Source: an uncultured Prevotellaceae bacterium (lineage in GTDB: Bacteria > Bacteroidota > Bacteroidia > Bacteroidales > Bacteroidaceae). Taken from it: a stretch of DNA of 12,085 nt. The notes below the pieces were generated by a model. That model was not told the DNA's origin. It saw only the letters and a program-made list of their open reading frames with translations, and ran no database searches. The stretch is from positions 1 through 12,085 of the forward strand of contig CAMJLI010000045.1 in assembly GCA_946406585.1 (NCBI GenBank). Reading direction: 5' to 3'. This document shows positions 1-6,830 of this stretch, in pieces; position 1 is the stretch's first letter; every line of letters starts with the position of its first letter. The translations under genes were made by a program, and so were the position numbers.

Positions 1-39
1 CATTTCGACAAGCCATTCTTTTTCAAAATAGGAAAGTAA
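1..39 (+). CDS. C-terminal tail of an unidentified gene (partial, cut by window edge)
   Basis: Reading from base 1, the first frame gives HFDKPFFFKIGK and then TAA at 37-39. The other two + frames also stop early (28-30 and 45-47). The alternation of aromatic, charged and glycine residues looks like the end of a secreted Bacteroidota enzyme, but 12 residues are too few to name a family. The same frame continues after the stop for another 24 codons to TAA at 112-114 (DGERTAPHMEV...NIAYRVEF), which also reads like protein. The gene may therefore end at 39, or be a longer gene ending at 114 that is broken by a nonsense change. The chance of 24 open codons at random is roughly one in three, so length alone does not decide it. 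Confidence 0.3.
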   Translation, partial: HFDKPFFFKIGK

Positions 40-134
40 GACGGTGAAAGGACTGCACCTCATATGGAGGTCGTCGCCAATCATCCCAACATAGCCTATC
101 GCGTGGAATTCTAATTCTTCAAATGGCATATTCA

Positions 135-222
135 TGCAACAGAAATATTGTCAGAGTTGTTGCACATACAGTTAAGGACCTCAAAAAGCTTTTCATCACT
201 TTTGAGGTCCTTAACTGTATGT
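135..222. terminator. Perfect 23-bp inverted repeat, probable bidirectional terminator
   Basis: Bases 164-186 are exactly complementary to 200-222 with a 13-nt loop (187-199), a very stable hairpin on either strand. A second, smaller stem lies just before it: TGCAACA at 135-141 pairs with TGTTGCA at 158-164. The element lies after the + strand gene tail (ending at 39 or 114) and after the minus-strand small ORF that ends at 317, so it can close both convergent transcripts. There is no long U tract on either side, so intrinsic termination is an inference from stem strength and position. It shares the string GTCCTTAA with the hairpin at 5166-5201. Confidence 0.6.
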
Positions 223-316
223 TTCCCTATGAAAGAGAGGGGGACTTGCTCCTATGATTGTGGATTCCTTTATAGCATCACCCGGTATTCGAGATGCGAG
301 AGACCTATAATTGTTT

Positions 317-496
317 TCAGCATGCACCATTCTTCTTTTTCATGCTTTCTACGTACTGTGGATACGCTGGACTGATAACGATGAAGAATCTTACTGTGGC
401 TGCGAAAAATTTCTTTGCTGCCTTGGCGAACTTCTTTACTCTTTCTTTTCCTTCATACTTGGCAACTGCCATCGGGGTTACTTGCATTGTTTTCAT
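317..496 (-). CDS. Small basic protein, 59 aa, unrecognised
   Basis: The minus strand carries an ATG at 496-494 and a TGA at 319-317, giving 59 residues beginning MKTMQVTPMAVAKYEGKERV and ending MKKKNGAC. The middle (about residues 17-38) is rich in Lys, Ala and Phe in a repeating pattern (KKFAKAAKKFFAATVRFF) that would form a positively charged amphipathic helix. A Pro/Tyr-containing stretch (SPAYPQY) and a Lys-rich end with a terminal Cys follow. There is no signal peptide. I recognise no family. It is supported as a gene by a promoter at 547-577 with both Bacteroidota boxes at the consensus 19-nt spacing, an A-rich leader of about 45 nt without Shine-Dalgarno sequence, and a strong hairpin downstream (164-222). 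A + strand frame over the same bases (294-512) has no such support. It could be a nucleic-acid-binding, membrane-active or secreted peptide; none of these is shown. Confidence 0.6.
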   Translation of the reverse strand: MKTMQVTPMAVAKYEGKERVKKFAKAAKKFFAATVRFFIVISPAYPQYVESMKKKNGAC

Positions 497-546
497 AATC
501 GTAATTTTTTAATTGTTATTTTTGTTTTTATTTTTGTTTTCTGATG

Positions 547-577
547 CAAATGTAGGCACGTTTTCTTACCATGCAAT
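547..577 (-). promoter_or_regulatory. Bacteroidota-type promoter for the small ORF
   Basis: On the minus strand the -7 box is TACATTTG (547-554), a full match to TAnnTTTG. The -33 box is ATTG (574-577), one base off TTTG, and the spacer is exactly 19 nt. Transcription would start at about 540-543, leaving an A-rich leader of roughly 45 nt before the ATG at 496. Confidence 0.6.
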
Positions 578-606
578 GCTTTGGGGCATTTTTCACCGAT
601 AATTGA

Positions 607-662
607 TGCGACAGGTCGGATTTGTTGCGACATTAGGGGAAAAGAGGTGAATATATGTCGCA
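607..662. promoter_or_regulatory. Cluster of TGCGACA repeats, possible operator
   Basis: TGCGACA occurs at 607-613 and again at 626-632, 19 bp apart from start to start, and its reverse complement TGTCGCA occurs at 656-662. The last two extend to an 8-bp inverted pair, TTGCGACA (625-632) and TGTCGCAA (656-663). The cluster lies between two divergent promoters, about 30 bp upstream of the small-ORF -33 box and about 125 bp upstream of the GH8 -7 box. Repeats placed this way suggest a site for a dimeric regulator, but no such protein is known from this window. Confidence 0.35.
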
Positions 663-786
663 AAAGGCTTCAAAATCACGCAAAAAACACCATTTCCTTT
701 CAAAATAAACAGCCAAAATGAGAAAACTGTAACAAACAGCATATCTTTTGATACATGACACCTTAATAATAATACGATTATTTTGG

Positions 787-794
787 TAACTTTG
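787..794 (+). promoter_or_regulatory. -7 box of the GH8 promoter
   Basis: TAACTTTG is a full match to the Bacteroidota -7 element TAnnTTTG. No good TTTG lies 19-21 nt upstream; only TTAA-like sequence is present there, so the promoter may depend on an activator. Transcription from about 800 would give a leader of roughly 100 nt before the ATG at 903. Confidence 0.5.
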
Positions 795-801
795 CTTCTC
801 C

Positions 802-850
802 GTAGCGAAGCTACCACATTTAGAAATGGCAAGGGGGGCATTTCCCTTGC
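802..850 (+). promoter_or_regulatory. Structured 5' leader of the GH8 transcript
   Basis: Two perfect stems lie between the -7 box and the start codon. GTAGC (802-806) pairs with GCTAC (810-814) across a GAA loop, and GCAAGGG (829-835) pairs with CCCTTGC (844-850) across 8 nt. A competing short stem is AAATG (824-828) with CATTT (839-843). These could stabilise the mRNA or control translation. No known riboswitch class is recognised. Confidence 0.35.
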
Positions 851-902
851 TCTTCACCCGATTATTGTTAATCATTCCAACATAACACCCAAAAAGCCTA
901 AC

Positions 903-2945
903 ATGAAAAAATTTATTCTTTTCGCAATGCTTTCCAGCCTATGCCTGAGCCTGCAAGCCATCACACCTTGGGATAAAGGTGGCTTTGAGACACAACAATA
1001 TCGCAACATCTTCGTGGAGATGGGCTACAGACCCATGGCAGTGGAGTTCAAACTCCGCCAAGTGTTCGATGACGTGTTCCGTGGCCCAAACAAAGTTTAT
1101 TTCGAGGTAGGCGACACCTTAGGCTACATTTCAGACATCAAGAACCACGACGTGCGCACAGAGGGAATGTCGTATGGCATGATGATAGCCGTGCAGATGG
1201 ACGAGAAAGACATCTTCGACCGCATCTGGCGATGGAGCAAGAAATACATGCAGCACCAGGACGGTCCTCGCAAGGGCTATTTCGCATGGAGCTGCAAGAC
1301 CGACGGCACCCACAACGCAGAAGGGGCGGCCTCTGATGGAGAACTGTATTATGTCACGGCATTGATTTTTGCCTCCAACCGCTGGGGCAACGACACCGGC
1401 ATCAACTATCTGGGCGAGGCTCGAAACATCCTCGACTGCTCCATGGCCAAGACTGGCGATGATGGACAGATGCCACTGCTTCATCCAGAACACCAACTCA
1501 TCACTTTCACACCAGACAGATTTGGTTCGCGCAACACAGACCCCTCCTACCACATTCCTGCCTTCTATGAGGTGTGGGCGAAATGGGCTGGCGACGGGCG
1601 CTCCGACTATTGGATGGAAGCCGCACGAAAGTCAAGGGCTTTCCTTCACAAAGCCATCCACCCGGAAACAGGCCTCAACCCTGACATCTGCCAATACGAC
1701 GGCACAGTGAACCAAGGTCCTTGGAATAGAGGAGGGGGCAATTTCAGATACGACTCATGGCGTGTGCCCATGAACATAGCACTCGACTACGAATGGAGCT
1801 GTGCCGACAAGGAATGGCAGCAGGAATATGGTGAGCGCATACAAAACTTCTTCTACTCGCAAGGGATTGACAAATATGTGGACCAATATCGCGTAGATGG
1901 CTCCTTGCCGGCAGAGAACGAGATTCTGGTAGCTGGAGGATTCCGGAAACTCCGCCACAGCATCGGTCTGATGTCTACTCTTGCTGCAGCATCTGTCCTC
2001 TGCAGCCACGACAAGAGCAAGGAATTTGTTGATGCTCTCTGGAATGCCAAGCACGAACCTTTCGAAGATGGGTATTTCGATGCCTATTACGACGGGCTGC
2101 TTCGACTCTTCGCATTCATGCACCTCAGCGGACACTACCGAGTCATCTTCCCTCAAACTCCTTTGTGCGTGGTGAGGACAGGAGACCTGTCCATGACCAT
2201 CGATGCCAATGGGGGTGGAAAAATACTCTCGTTCAAGCACAATGGCAAGGAAATCCTGTCTCAGTCGAGGACGCCAGAGTCTTTCGGAAGCACTTTCTGG
2301 ACTAGTCCTCAAAAGGAATGGAACTGGCCTCCGGTTCCTGAATTTGACAAGATGCCTTACACCATAGAGCAGAAAAGTCCCACACTCGTCATGACAAGCA
2401 AAGTGTCTGAGAAATTGAAATTCAGGGTGCGCAAGACTTTTGCTGCGAAGGACAATGCCATCGCCATCACCTACACCATCATCAACGAGGGTGACAGCAT
2501 ACGCCGTGTGGCTCCTTGGGAAATCAGCCGTGTCAGCAACGAAGGCCTTGTGTTCTTCGATGCCGACCCCAAGACAATATTGCCGGCAGACCTCATTCCT
2601 TTCAGTGCGCAGTATGGTGCAGTGTGGCACTCCGCCGACGAAGCCAGAGAAAACCGCAAGATCAACGCCGACGGCAAAGGTTGGCTGGCATACACAAACA
2701 ATGGTCTGCTGCTGATAAAGACATTCAACGACCTGAAAGCAAAGAAGGCTGCTCCCGGGGAGGCTGAGATACAAGTATATGTGAACAGAGGAAAGACATA
2801 CGTGGAGCTGGAAAGCCAAGGTGCTTACACAACCCTGAAACCCGGTCAGTCGCTCGACTGGACGGTGACATGGCGGATGCTGCCCTACGATGGCCCAGCC
2901 TCGCCCTCCGCAGCATTGCTTCAGATGGTGAGGAATGCCAAATAA
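903..2945 (+). CDS. Secreted GH8 exo-oligoxylanase-like enzyme fused to a DUF4380 domain
   Basis: The 680-residue protein starts at the ATG at 903, which places a signal peptide (MKKFILFAMLSSLCLSLQA) at the N terminus; the frame is open 40 codons further upstream, but that part lies in the promoter and leader. Residues about 25-412 match GH8 of the reducing-end xylose-releasing type (Rex, EC 3.2.1.156). DVRTEGMSYGMM contains the likely acid Glu87, followed by YFAWSCKTDGT, DPSYH (213-217) and YDSWRVPMNIALDYEW with the likely base Asp284. Residues about 420-663 resemble DUF4380, a beta-sandwich domain of unknown role related in fold to aldose mutarotases, with FGSTFWTSPQKEWNWPPVPE (461-480) and VAPWEISRV. 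DUF4380 is, as I know it, mostly found as a separate protein, so the fusion is unusual. The enzyme probably shortens xylo-oligosaccharides in the periplasm. The family call is firm; the substrate is inferred. Confidence 0.88.
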   Translation: MKKFILFAMLSSLCLSLQAITPWDKGGFETQQYRNIFVEMGYRPMAVEFKLRQVFDDVFRGPNKVYFEVGDTLGYISDIKNHDVRTEGMSYGMMIAVQMDEKDIFDRIWRWSKKYMQHQDGPRKGYFAWSCKTDGTHNAEGAASDGELYYVTALIFASNRWGNDTGINYLGEARNILDCSMAKTGDDGQMPLLHPEHQLITFTPDRFGSRNTDPSYHIPAFYEVWAKWAGDGRSDYWMEAARKSRAFLHKAIHPETGLNPDICQYDGTVNQGPWNRGGGNFRYDSWRVPMNIALDYEWSCADKEWQQEYGERIQNFFYSQGIDKYVDQYRVDGSLPAENEILVAGGFRKLRHSIGLMSTLAAASVLCSHDKSKEFVDALWNAKHEPFEDGYFDAYYDGLLRLFAFMHLSGHYRVIFPQTPLCVVRTGDLSMTIDANGGGKILSFKHNGKEILSQSRTPESFGSTFWTSPQKEWNWPPVPEFDKMPYTIEQKSPTLVMTSKVSEKLKFRVRKTFAAKDNAIAITYTIINEGDSIRRVAPWEISRVSNEGLVFFDADPKTILPADLIPFSAQYGAVWHSADEARENRKINADGKGWLAYTNNGLLLIKTFNDLKAKKAAPGEAEIQVYVNRGKTYVELESQGAYTTLKPGQSLDWTVTWRMLPYDGPASPSAALLQMVRNAK

Positions 2946-2947
2946 CA

Positions 2948-3937
2948 ATGACAAGGCAAGACACCCAAGTCCTAAAGGGATTGGCCATTCTCATGATGCT
3001 CTTCCTGCATCTTTTCAATGAAGTGCAGAAAGCAAACTTATGCGTGAATTTTATTCACCTGGGAGACAAGCCTCTGACATTTATCATGACAAGAATGGCC
3101 AATCCCGTACCTTTGTTCGTAATGCTGTCGGGCTATGGCTTGTATGCAGTAAGCATGAAAGGAGACAAAAACCGATGGACAAGATTGTGGAAATTGGTGA
3201 AACGCTATTGGCTGATTTTGGCAATCTTTGTCACCATCGGACATTTCTTGTTTCCACAAACATACCCTGGCAACCTTGCCAACATAATCAAAAACATTAC
3301 AGCCTACGAAACAACATACAACAGAGAACACTGGTTTTTGTTTCCATACATGCTACTTGCCGTGACATCGCCTTGGTTGTTCAGGATGTGCAACCGTTAT
3401 AATACTTTTGTCGTCTTGGGGGTAACATACTTTCTTTACCTTGCAACATGTTATTTAATCAAGTACTACGGCCCGTCATACCTTTTCACACACATGGCTC
3501 CATATCAACCTGTTTTATATGGTTTCCTATTGTTCAATTTCATATTGGGTGCCTTGGCTTGCAAAAATCATTGGCTTGAGAAATCTAAAAAAACAATAGT
3601 GGTACGTTTCGCATGGGGCGCCCTTTTATTGCTATGTGTGCTGCGCTGCTGCATGTCTACATCAGCGTTCCACAACCTTTTCATATTTGCATTGATGTGG
3701 CTGTGGATTCAGACGACACGACCCGCAAAAATAGACAAGGTCTTGCACCACCTTGGCGACCATTCCATGAACATGTGGCTGATACATACATTCTTCTGCA
3801 CATATCTCTTTCACGACTTCATATATGGCTTCAAGTACCCGGCGCTTATATATTTGGTGCTCATCGCTGTGAGCTATCTTTCTTCATGTGTCATCAACTG
3901 GATAGACAAGAAAATGACGCATTATTTCGCAAAATGA
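2948..3937 (+). CDS. Acyltransferase family 3 integral membrane protein
   Basis: The ATG at 2948 lies 2 nt after the GH8 stop, so the two genes are almost certainly co-transcribed and may be translationally coupled. The 329 residues form about ten hydrophobic helices (roughly 10-25, 52-70, 88-104, 129-145, 153-171, 187-205, 217-235, 239-255, 273-292 and 299-319). The pattern fits acyltransferase family 3 (OafA/WecH type): LKGLAILMMLFLHLF at the start with His21, REHWFLFPYML in the middle, and DHSMNMWLIHTFF (271-283) near the end. Such proteins move an acyl group, usually acetyl, onto a sugar across the inner membrane. An O-acetylating enzyme directly behind a glycosidase is unexpected in a degradation locus. 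The acceptor is unknown. The gene is more AT-rich than its neighbours by eye, as is common for membrane proteins. Confidence 0.8.
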   Translation: MTRQDTQVLKGLAILMMLFLHLFNEVQKANLCVNFIHLGDKPLTFIMTRMANPVPLFVMLSGYGLYAVSMKGDKNRWTRLWKLVKRYWLILAIFVTIGHFLFPQTYPGNLANIIKNITAYETTYNREHWFLFPYMLLAVTSPWLFRMCNRYNTFVVLGVTYFLYLATCYLIKYYGPSYLFTHMAPYQPVLYGFLLFNFILGALACKNHWLEKSKKTIVVRFAWGALLLLCVLRCCMSTSAFHNLFIFALMWLWIQTTRPAKIDKVLHHLGDHSMNMWLIHTFFCTYLFHDFIYGFKYPALIYLVLIAVSYLSSCVINWIDKKMTHYFAK

Positions 3938-3960
3938 AGAAAAAAACGCACTAACACCAC

Positions 3961-4002
3961 AAACCTTTCGGTTTTTTTTTGTAAAATTGCAAACAAAAAC
4001 CG
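3961..4002 (+). promoter_or_regulatory. Mutually exclusive hairpins ahead of the GH105 gene
   Basis: AAACC (3961-3965) pairs with GGTTT (3970-3974) and is followed by a T run to 3980, which is a weak terminator shape. The same bases can instead form CGGTTTTT (3969-3976) with AAAAACCG (3995-4002), extended inward by TTTG (3978-3981) with CAAA (3990-3993). The two stems exclude each other. It could be a leaky terminator or an attenuator between the acyltransferase and GH105 genes. Confidence 0.35.
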
Positions 4003-4007
4003 ATTCG

Positions 4008-5135
4008 ATGATGAAAAAGACATTTTTGCTGATTGCAACCTTGATGATGACATTGGCTGCAACAGCCCAGACGTACACCGCAACCGACGTGCTCGGCACT
4101 GCTCTCAAGGTGAACAAGTATTTCATGAACAAATATGCCGACCCCACCCTTGACACCAACGTGGGACGCATACGTCCAAGCAGCCTGTGGACACGCGCAG
4201 TGTATTACGAAGGGCTCATGGCTCTAAACGAGATTGCACCCGACCCATCGTTCATAGACTACACCGACCGCTGGGCCAACCACCACAAATGGACACCACG
4301 CAACGGCATAAAGACGACCGATGCCGACGACCAGTGTTGTGAGCAAACATACCTTGACCGCTACATGATGACCAAAGACAACCGCATGATTGTACATGTG
4401 AAAGAGAATTTGGAAAACCAGATGAACACCGGCAAATACAACTACTGGCACTGGATTGACGCCATACAGATGGCCATGCCGGTTTACAGCAAAATGTATA
4501 AAGTGACCGGCGAACGAAAATACATCGACTATGCCATGAGCATGTACACATGGAGCCGTGACACATGCGGTGGCGGCTTGTTCAACACTGCTGAGGGATT
4601 GTGGTGGCGCGATGCCGACTACGTGCCTCCCTACAAGGAGAGCGACGGGCAGAACTGCTACTGGAGCAGAGGCAGCGGATGGGTGTATGCAGCATTGGTG
4701 AAGGTGATGGGCGACATTGGCAAGAAAGACAAATACTACAAACGCCTCAAGAAAGACTTCATCCTCATGAGCGAAGCATTGAAGGCTTGCCAGCGCGAGG
4801 ATGGCCTGTGGAATCCATCTCTCGTATCTCCAGTAACTTATGGTGGCAAGGAACTGACGGGCACGGCCTTGTTCCTCTACGGCATCAGCTGGGGCATCAA
4901 CAACAAGATTCTCAAAGCCAAGGCCTACCGCGATGTCTGCGACAGGGCATGGGCCGCCTTGGTGAAAGACTGCGTTCACCCTGATGGCTTCCTCGGATAT
5001 GTGCAAGGCACAGGCAAGGATCCATCGGCAGGACAGCCTGTCACCTATACCAAGGTTCCCGATTTCGAGGATTATGGCACAGGGTGCTTCTTGCTCGGCG
5101 CCTCGGAATACTATCGGATGCTGAGCAAGCAATAA
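4008..5135 (+). CDS. GH105-type unsaturated glucuronyl/galacturonyl hydrolase, secreted
   Basis: The 375-residue protein begins at the ATG at 4008 (a second ATG follows directly at 4011). An in-frame ATG at 3987 would put seven polar residues before the signal peptide MMKKTFLLIATLMMTLAATAQ, so it was not chosen. The body has the alpha/alpha-barrel features of GH105/GH88. WHWIDAIQMAMP contains Asp151, matching the catalytic Asp of the YteR group, and there are also DADDQCCEQTYLDRY (105-119), CYWSRGSGW (217-225), LTGTALFLYGISWGI, and a C-terminal DYGTGCFLLGASEYY. These enzymes hydrate the 4,5-double bond of the unsaturated uronic acid that polysaccharide lyases leave at oligosaccharide ends, releasing the sugar. 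With the rhamnose and acetylesterase genes nearby, unsaturated rhamnogalacturonan oligosaccharides are the likeliest substrate; unsaturated glucuronides from other glycans remain possible. Length is normal for the family. Confidence 0.88.
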   Translation: MMKKTFLLIATLMMTLAATAQTYTATDVLGTALKVNKYFMNKYADPTLDTNVGRIRPSSLWTRAVYYEGLMALNEIAPDPSFIDYTDRWANHHKWTPRNGIKTTDADDQCCEQTYLDRYMMTKDNRMIVHVKENLENQMNTGKYNYWHWIDAIQMAMPVYSKMYKVTGERKYIDYAMSMYTWSRDTCGGGLFNTAEGLWWRDADYVPPYKESDGQNCYWSRGSGWVYAALVKVMGDIGKKDKYYKRLKKDFILMSEALKACQREDGLWNPSLVSPVTYGGKELTGTALFLYGISWGINNKILKAKAYRDVCDRAWAALVKDCVHPDGFLGYVQGTGKDPSAGQPVTYTKVPDFEDYGTGCFLLGASEYYRMLSKQ

Positions 5136-5165
5136 GCCAAGAACTTAAAGTTCCCTAAAGACCTT

Positions 5166-5201
5166 AAAGACCTTAAAGACGCTATTGTCCTTAAGGTCTT
5201 T
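5166..5201. terminator. Bidirectional hairpin terminator between convergent genes
   Basis: AAAGACCTTAA (5166-5176) is an exact complement of TTAAGGTCTTT (5191-5201). After one mismatch the stem continues inward with GAC (5178-5180) and GTC (5187-5189). The A and T runs at the arms give U-rich 3' ends in both directions. It sits 30 bp after the GH105 stop, and its right arm contains the stop and last codons of the GH43 gene. The left side carries a short tandem repeat, ACCTTAAAG at 5161-5169 and 5171-5179, with related ACTTAAAG at 5143-5150. Confidence 0.75.
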
Positions 5202-6816
5202 TATAATCGAATTTGTCGATGTCCAGATATCCGCCCAAGCGTTTTGTGGCATAGCAGAATATTGCATATTTTGTCCCCATGAAAAGGCGGCGATAGTCGA
5301 AGCGCATCTTGTAGTCGGAACCTATCTTGGTCCATTGCTGTCCGTCGAGGCTGTAATGGAATGTGGCAATGTCGCGCCCAGGCATGAAGTCGCCATCGAT
5401 ACGCAGCCATACTTTCTGCTGTGCGAGACTGACCGTCTCCACAACTTTCTCATCCACCTTCTCCACCTTCTTCTCCTTGTCTGAGAGGTTCACCTCCTGC
5501 TCCGACATTTCAAGCGTGAGGCGCTTGCCTTGTTTCTTCACCGTGAGCACCCCAGAATGTCCGTTGAAGGCAGCAAAGCCGGCGCAGTCGCCATCTTTCA
5601 GATGCGACAAGTCGAGCATCACCGATGCGCTGCAATTCGGACCTTCCATCCTCTGTGTCAACGTATTGGGAGCGAGGTACAGATTCTGCACCACACGCGA
5701 GGTCTTCAGTCGAAGCCATCCAGGCCTCTCAACAAGCGACCATGCCTTGTCTACAGGGTTGTGGTTCCACTGCCATCTTATGTCCATTGTCTGGTTGTTG
5801 AAATCATCGCTTGCCACGATTGTGGCATCTGGCATTCCGGTCACCAATCGGCGCATGTGTGTGGGAACACGACCTTCCTCGTCTCCAAGCATTGGCCATC
5901 CGTCAATCCAGCGGCATGGCATCACCGTAAGCACACGCCCCACGGCTCCCCTGTCTTGGAATATTATTCCATACCAGTCGCCGTCTTGAGTGTCTACGAT
6001 AGTGCCCTGTCCCACATGAGGAAACCCGCCATAGTCGCTCTCCAGTATCACTTGTTTCTCGTATGGTCCATGAATGTCGTCGGCACGGTAGCACACCTCC
6101 CTGCGATGACGCCCGGGAGCATAGACATGTGAAATCATCAAAAGATAGTATTTCCCATTGTGCTTTATCACCCTTGAGCCTTCGAGCAGTCCTCTCTCGT
6201 CTGCCTCACGCTTGAACAGTTGGCAATGCGACCCTTCCACTACACCCGACAAGTCAGGTTTCAACTCGCACATCTCTCCCGTGCCAAATACCACATACAC
6301 CCTTCCATCGTCATCAAAGAACAATGTGGCGTCGTGAAAGTGACGCAGCCTCGACACTATGTTCCATGGGCCTTCCGCCTTTTCTGCCGAACAGATATAG
6401 GTGTCGCCCATGGCTCCACCTTCGTTGGGTGCGAAAAGAGCATAAAACTTTCCATTGTGGTATTTCAGTGATGTGGCCCATTGGCCTCGTCCATATACGG
6501 TGCCTTCCTGAAGGTCATATTTCGGAGAGTCGGTGAGCTTGTCGAAGATATACCCCACTGTCTCCCAATTGGCCAGGTCTTTCGACTTCATCACTGGGGC
6601 TCCAGGCATCAGGTGCATGGTGGTGGTCACCATGTAGAACGTGTCGCCCACCCTGATGACATCCGGGTCGGGTACGTCGCTCCACAACATGGGATTGGTG
6701 ATGTATGGCGTTCCCACTTTATCTACAGTATTTGCCACTTCAGATTGTGCCTTGGCGCCCAGCGGCAGTGCCATGAGCATGGACGCCATTATCAACTGCT
6801 TTGTCAATGTCTTCAT
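5191..6816 (-). CDS. Secreted GH43 arabinofuranosidase/xylosidase with C-terminal beta-sandwich
   Basis: The 541-residue protein starts at the ATG at 6816 with a signal peptide (MKTLTKQLIMASMLMALPLGAKAQ). Residues about 38-330 form a five-bladed GH43 catalytic domain with its three acidic residues visible: the likely base Asp50 in DVPDPDVIRVGDTFYMVTTT, the modulator Asp162 in HFHDATLFFDDDGR, and the acid Glu212 in GLLEGSRVIKHNGKYYL. Residues about 345-541 are a concanavalin-like beta-sandwich of the GH43_C2 type, as found in several arabinofuranosidase/xylosidase subfamilies; subfamily 12 is my best guess. A Lys/Glu-rich stretch (about residues 453-470) interrupts the C-terminal domain. It probably removes arabinose or xylose side residues in the periplasm or at the cell surface. 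It is the last gene of a minus-strand unit, 14 nt after the GH29-like gene, and its stop lies inside the shared terminator hairpin. Confidence 0.87.
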   Translation of the reverse strand: MKTLTKQLIMASMLMALPLGAKAQSEVANTVDKVGTPYITNPMLWSDVPDPDVIRVGDTFYMVTTTMHLMPGAPVMKSKDLANWETVGYIFDKLTDSPKYDLQEGTVYGRGQWATSLKYHNGKFYALFAPNEGGAMGDTYICSAEKAEGPWNIVSRLRHFHDATLFFDDDGRVYVVFGTGEMCELKPDLSGVVEGSHCQLFKREADERGLLEGSRVIKHNGKYYLLMISHVYAPGRHRREVCYRADDIHGPYEKQVILESDYGGFPHVGQGTIVDTQDGDWYGIIFQDRGAVGRVLTVMPCRWIDGWPMLGDEEGRVPTHMRRLVTGMPDATIVASDDFNNQTMDIRWQWNHNPVDKAWSLVERPGWLRLKTSRVVQNLYLAPNTLTQRMEGPNCSASVMLDLSHLKDGDCAGFAAFNGHSGVLTVKKQGKRLTLEMSEQEVNLSDKEKKVEKVDEKVVETVSLAQQKVWLRIDGDFMPGRDIATFHYSLDGQQWTKIGSDYKMRFDYRRLFMGTKYAIFCYATKRLGGYLDIDKFDYKRP

Positions 6817-6830
6817 GATATGTTCTGTTT

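Noticed and set aside
294..544. Two overlapping + strand frames of 72 and 77 codons in the intergenic region
   Set aside because: They lie opposite the small minus-strand ORF, have no promoter on their own strand, and their hydrophobic ends come from the T-rich complement of an A-rich leader.
783..902. N-terminal extension of the GH8 gene
   Set aside because: It would begin inside the -7 box and bury the signal peptide that starts at 903.
1755..2954. 399-codon open frame on the minus strand
   Set aside because: It lies fully antisense to the GH8-DUF4380 gene, has no signal peptide, domain or promoter, and reads as a Cys/His/Val-rich shadow of the coding strand.
3982..3989. TAAAATTG as a -7 box for the GH105 gene
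   Set aside because: One base off the consensus, no -33 box at the right distance, and it lies inside the hairpin region; read-through from the upstream genes is simpler.
4224..5132. 302-codon open frame on the minus strand
   Set aside because: Antisense to the GH105 gene; the composition is typical of a shadow frame and no family features are visible.
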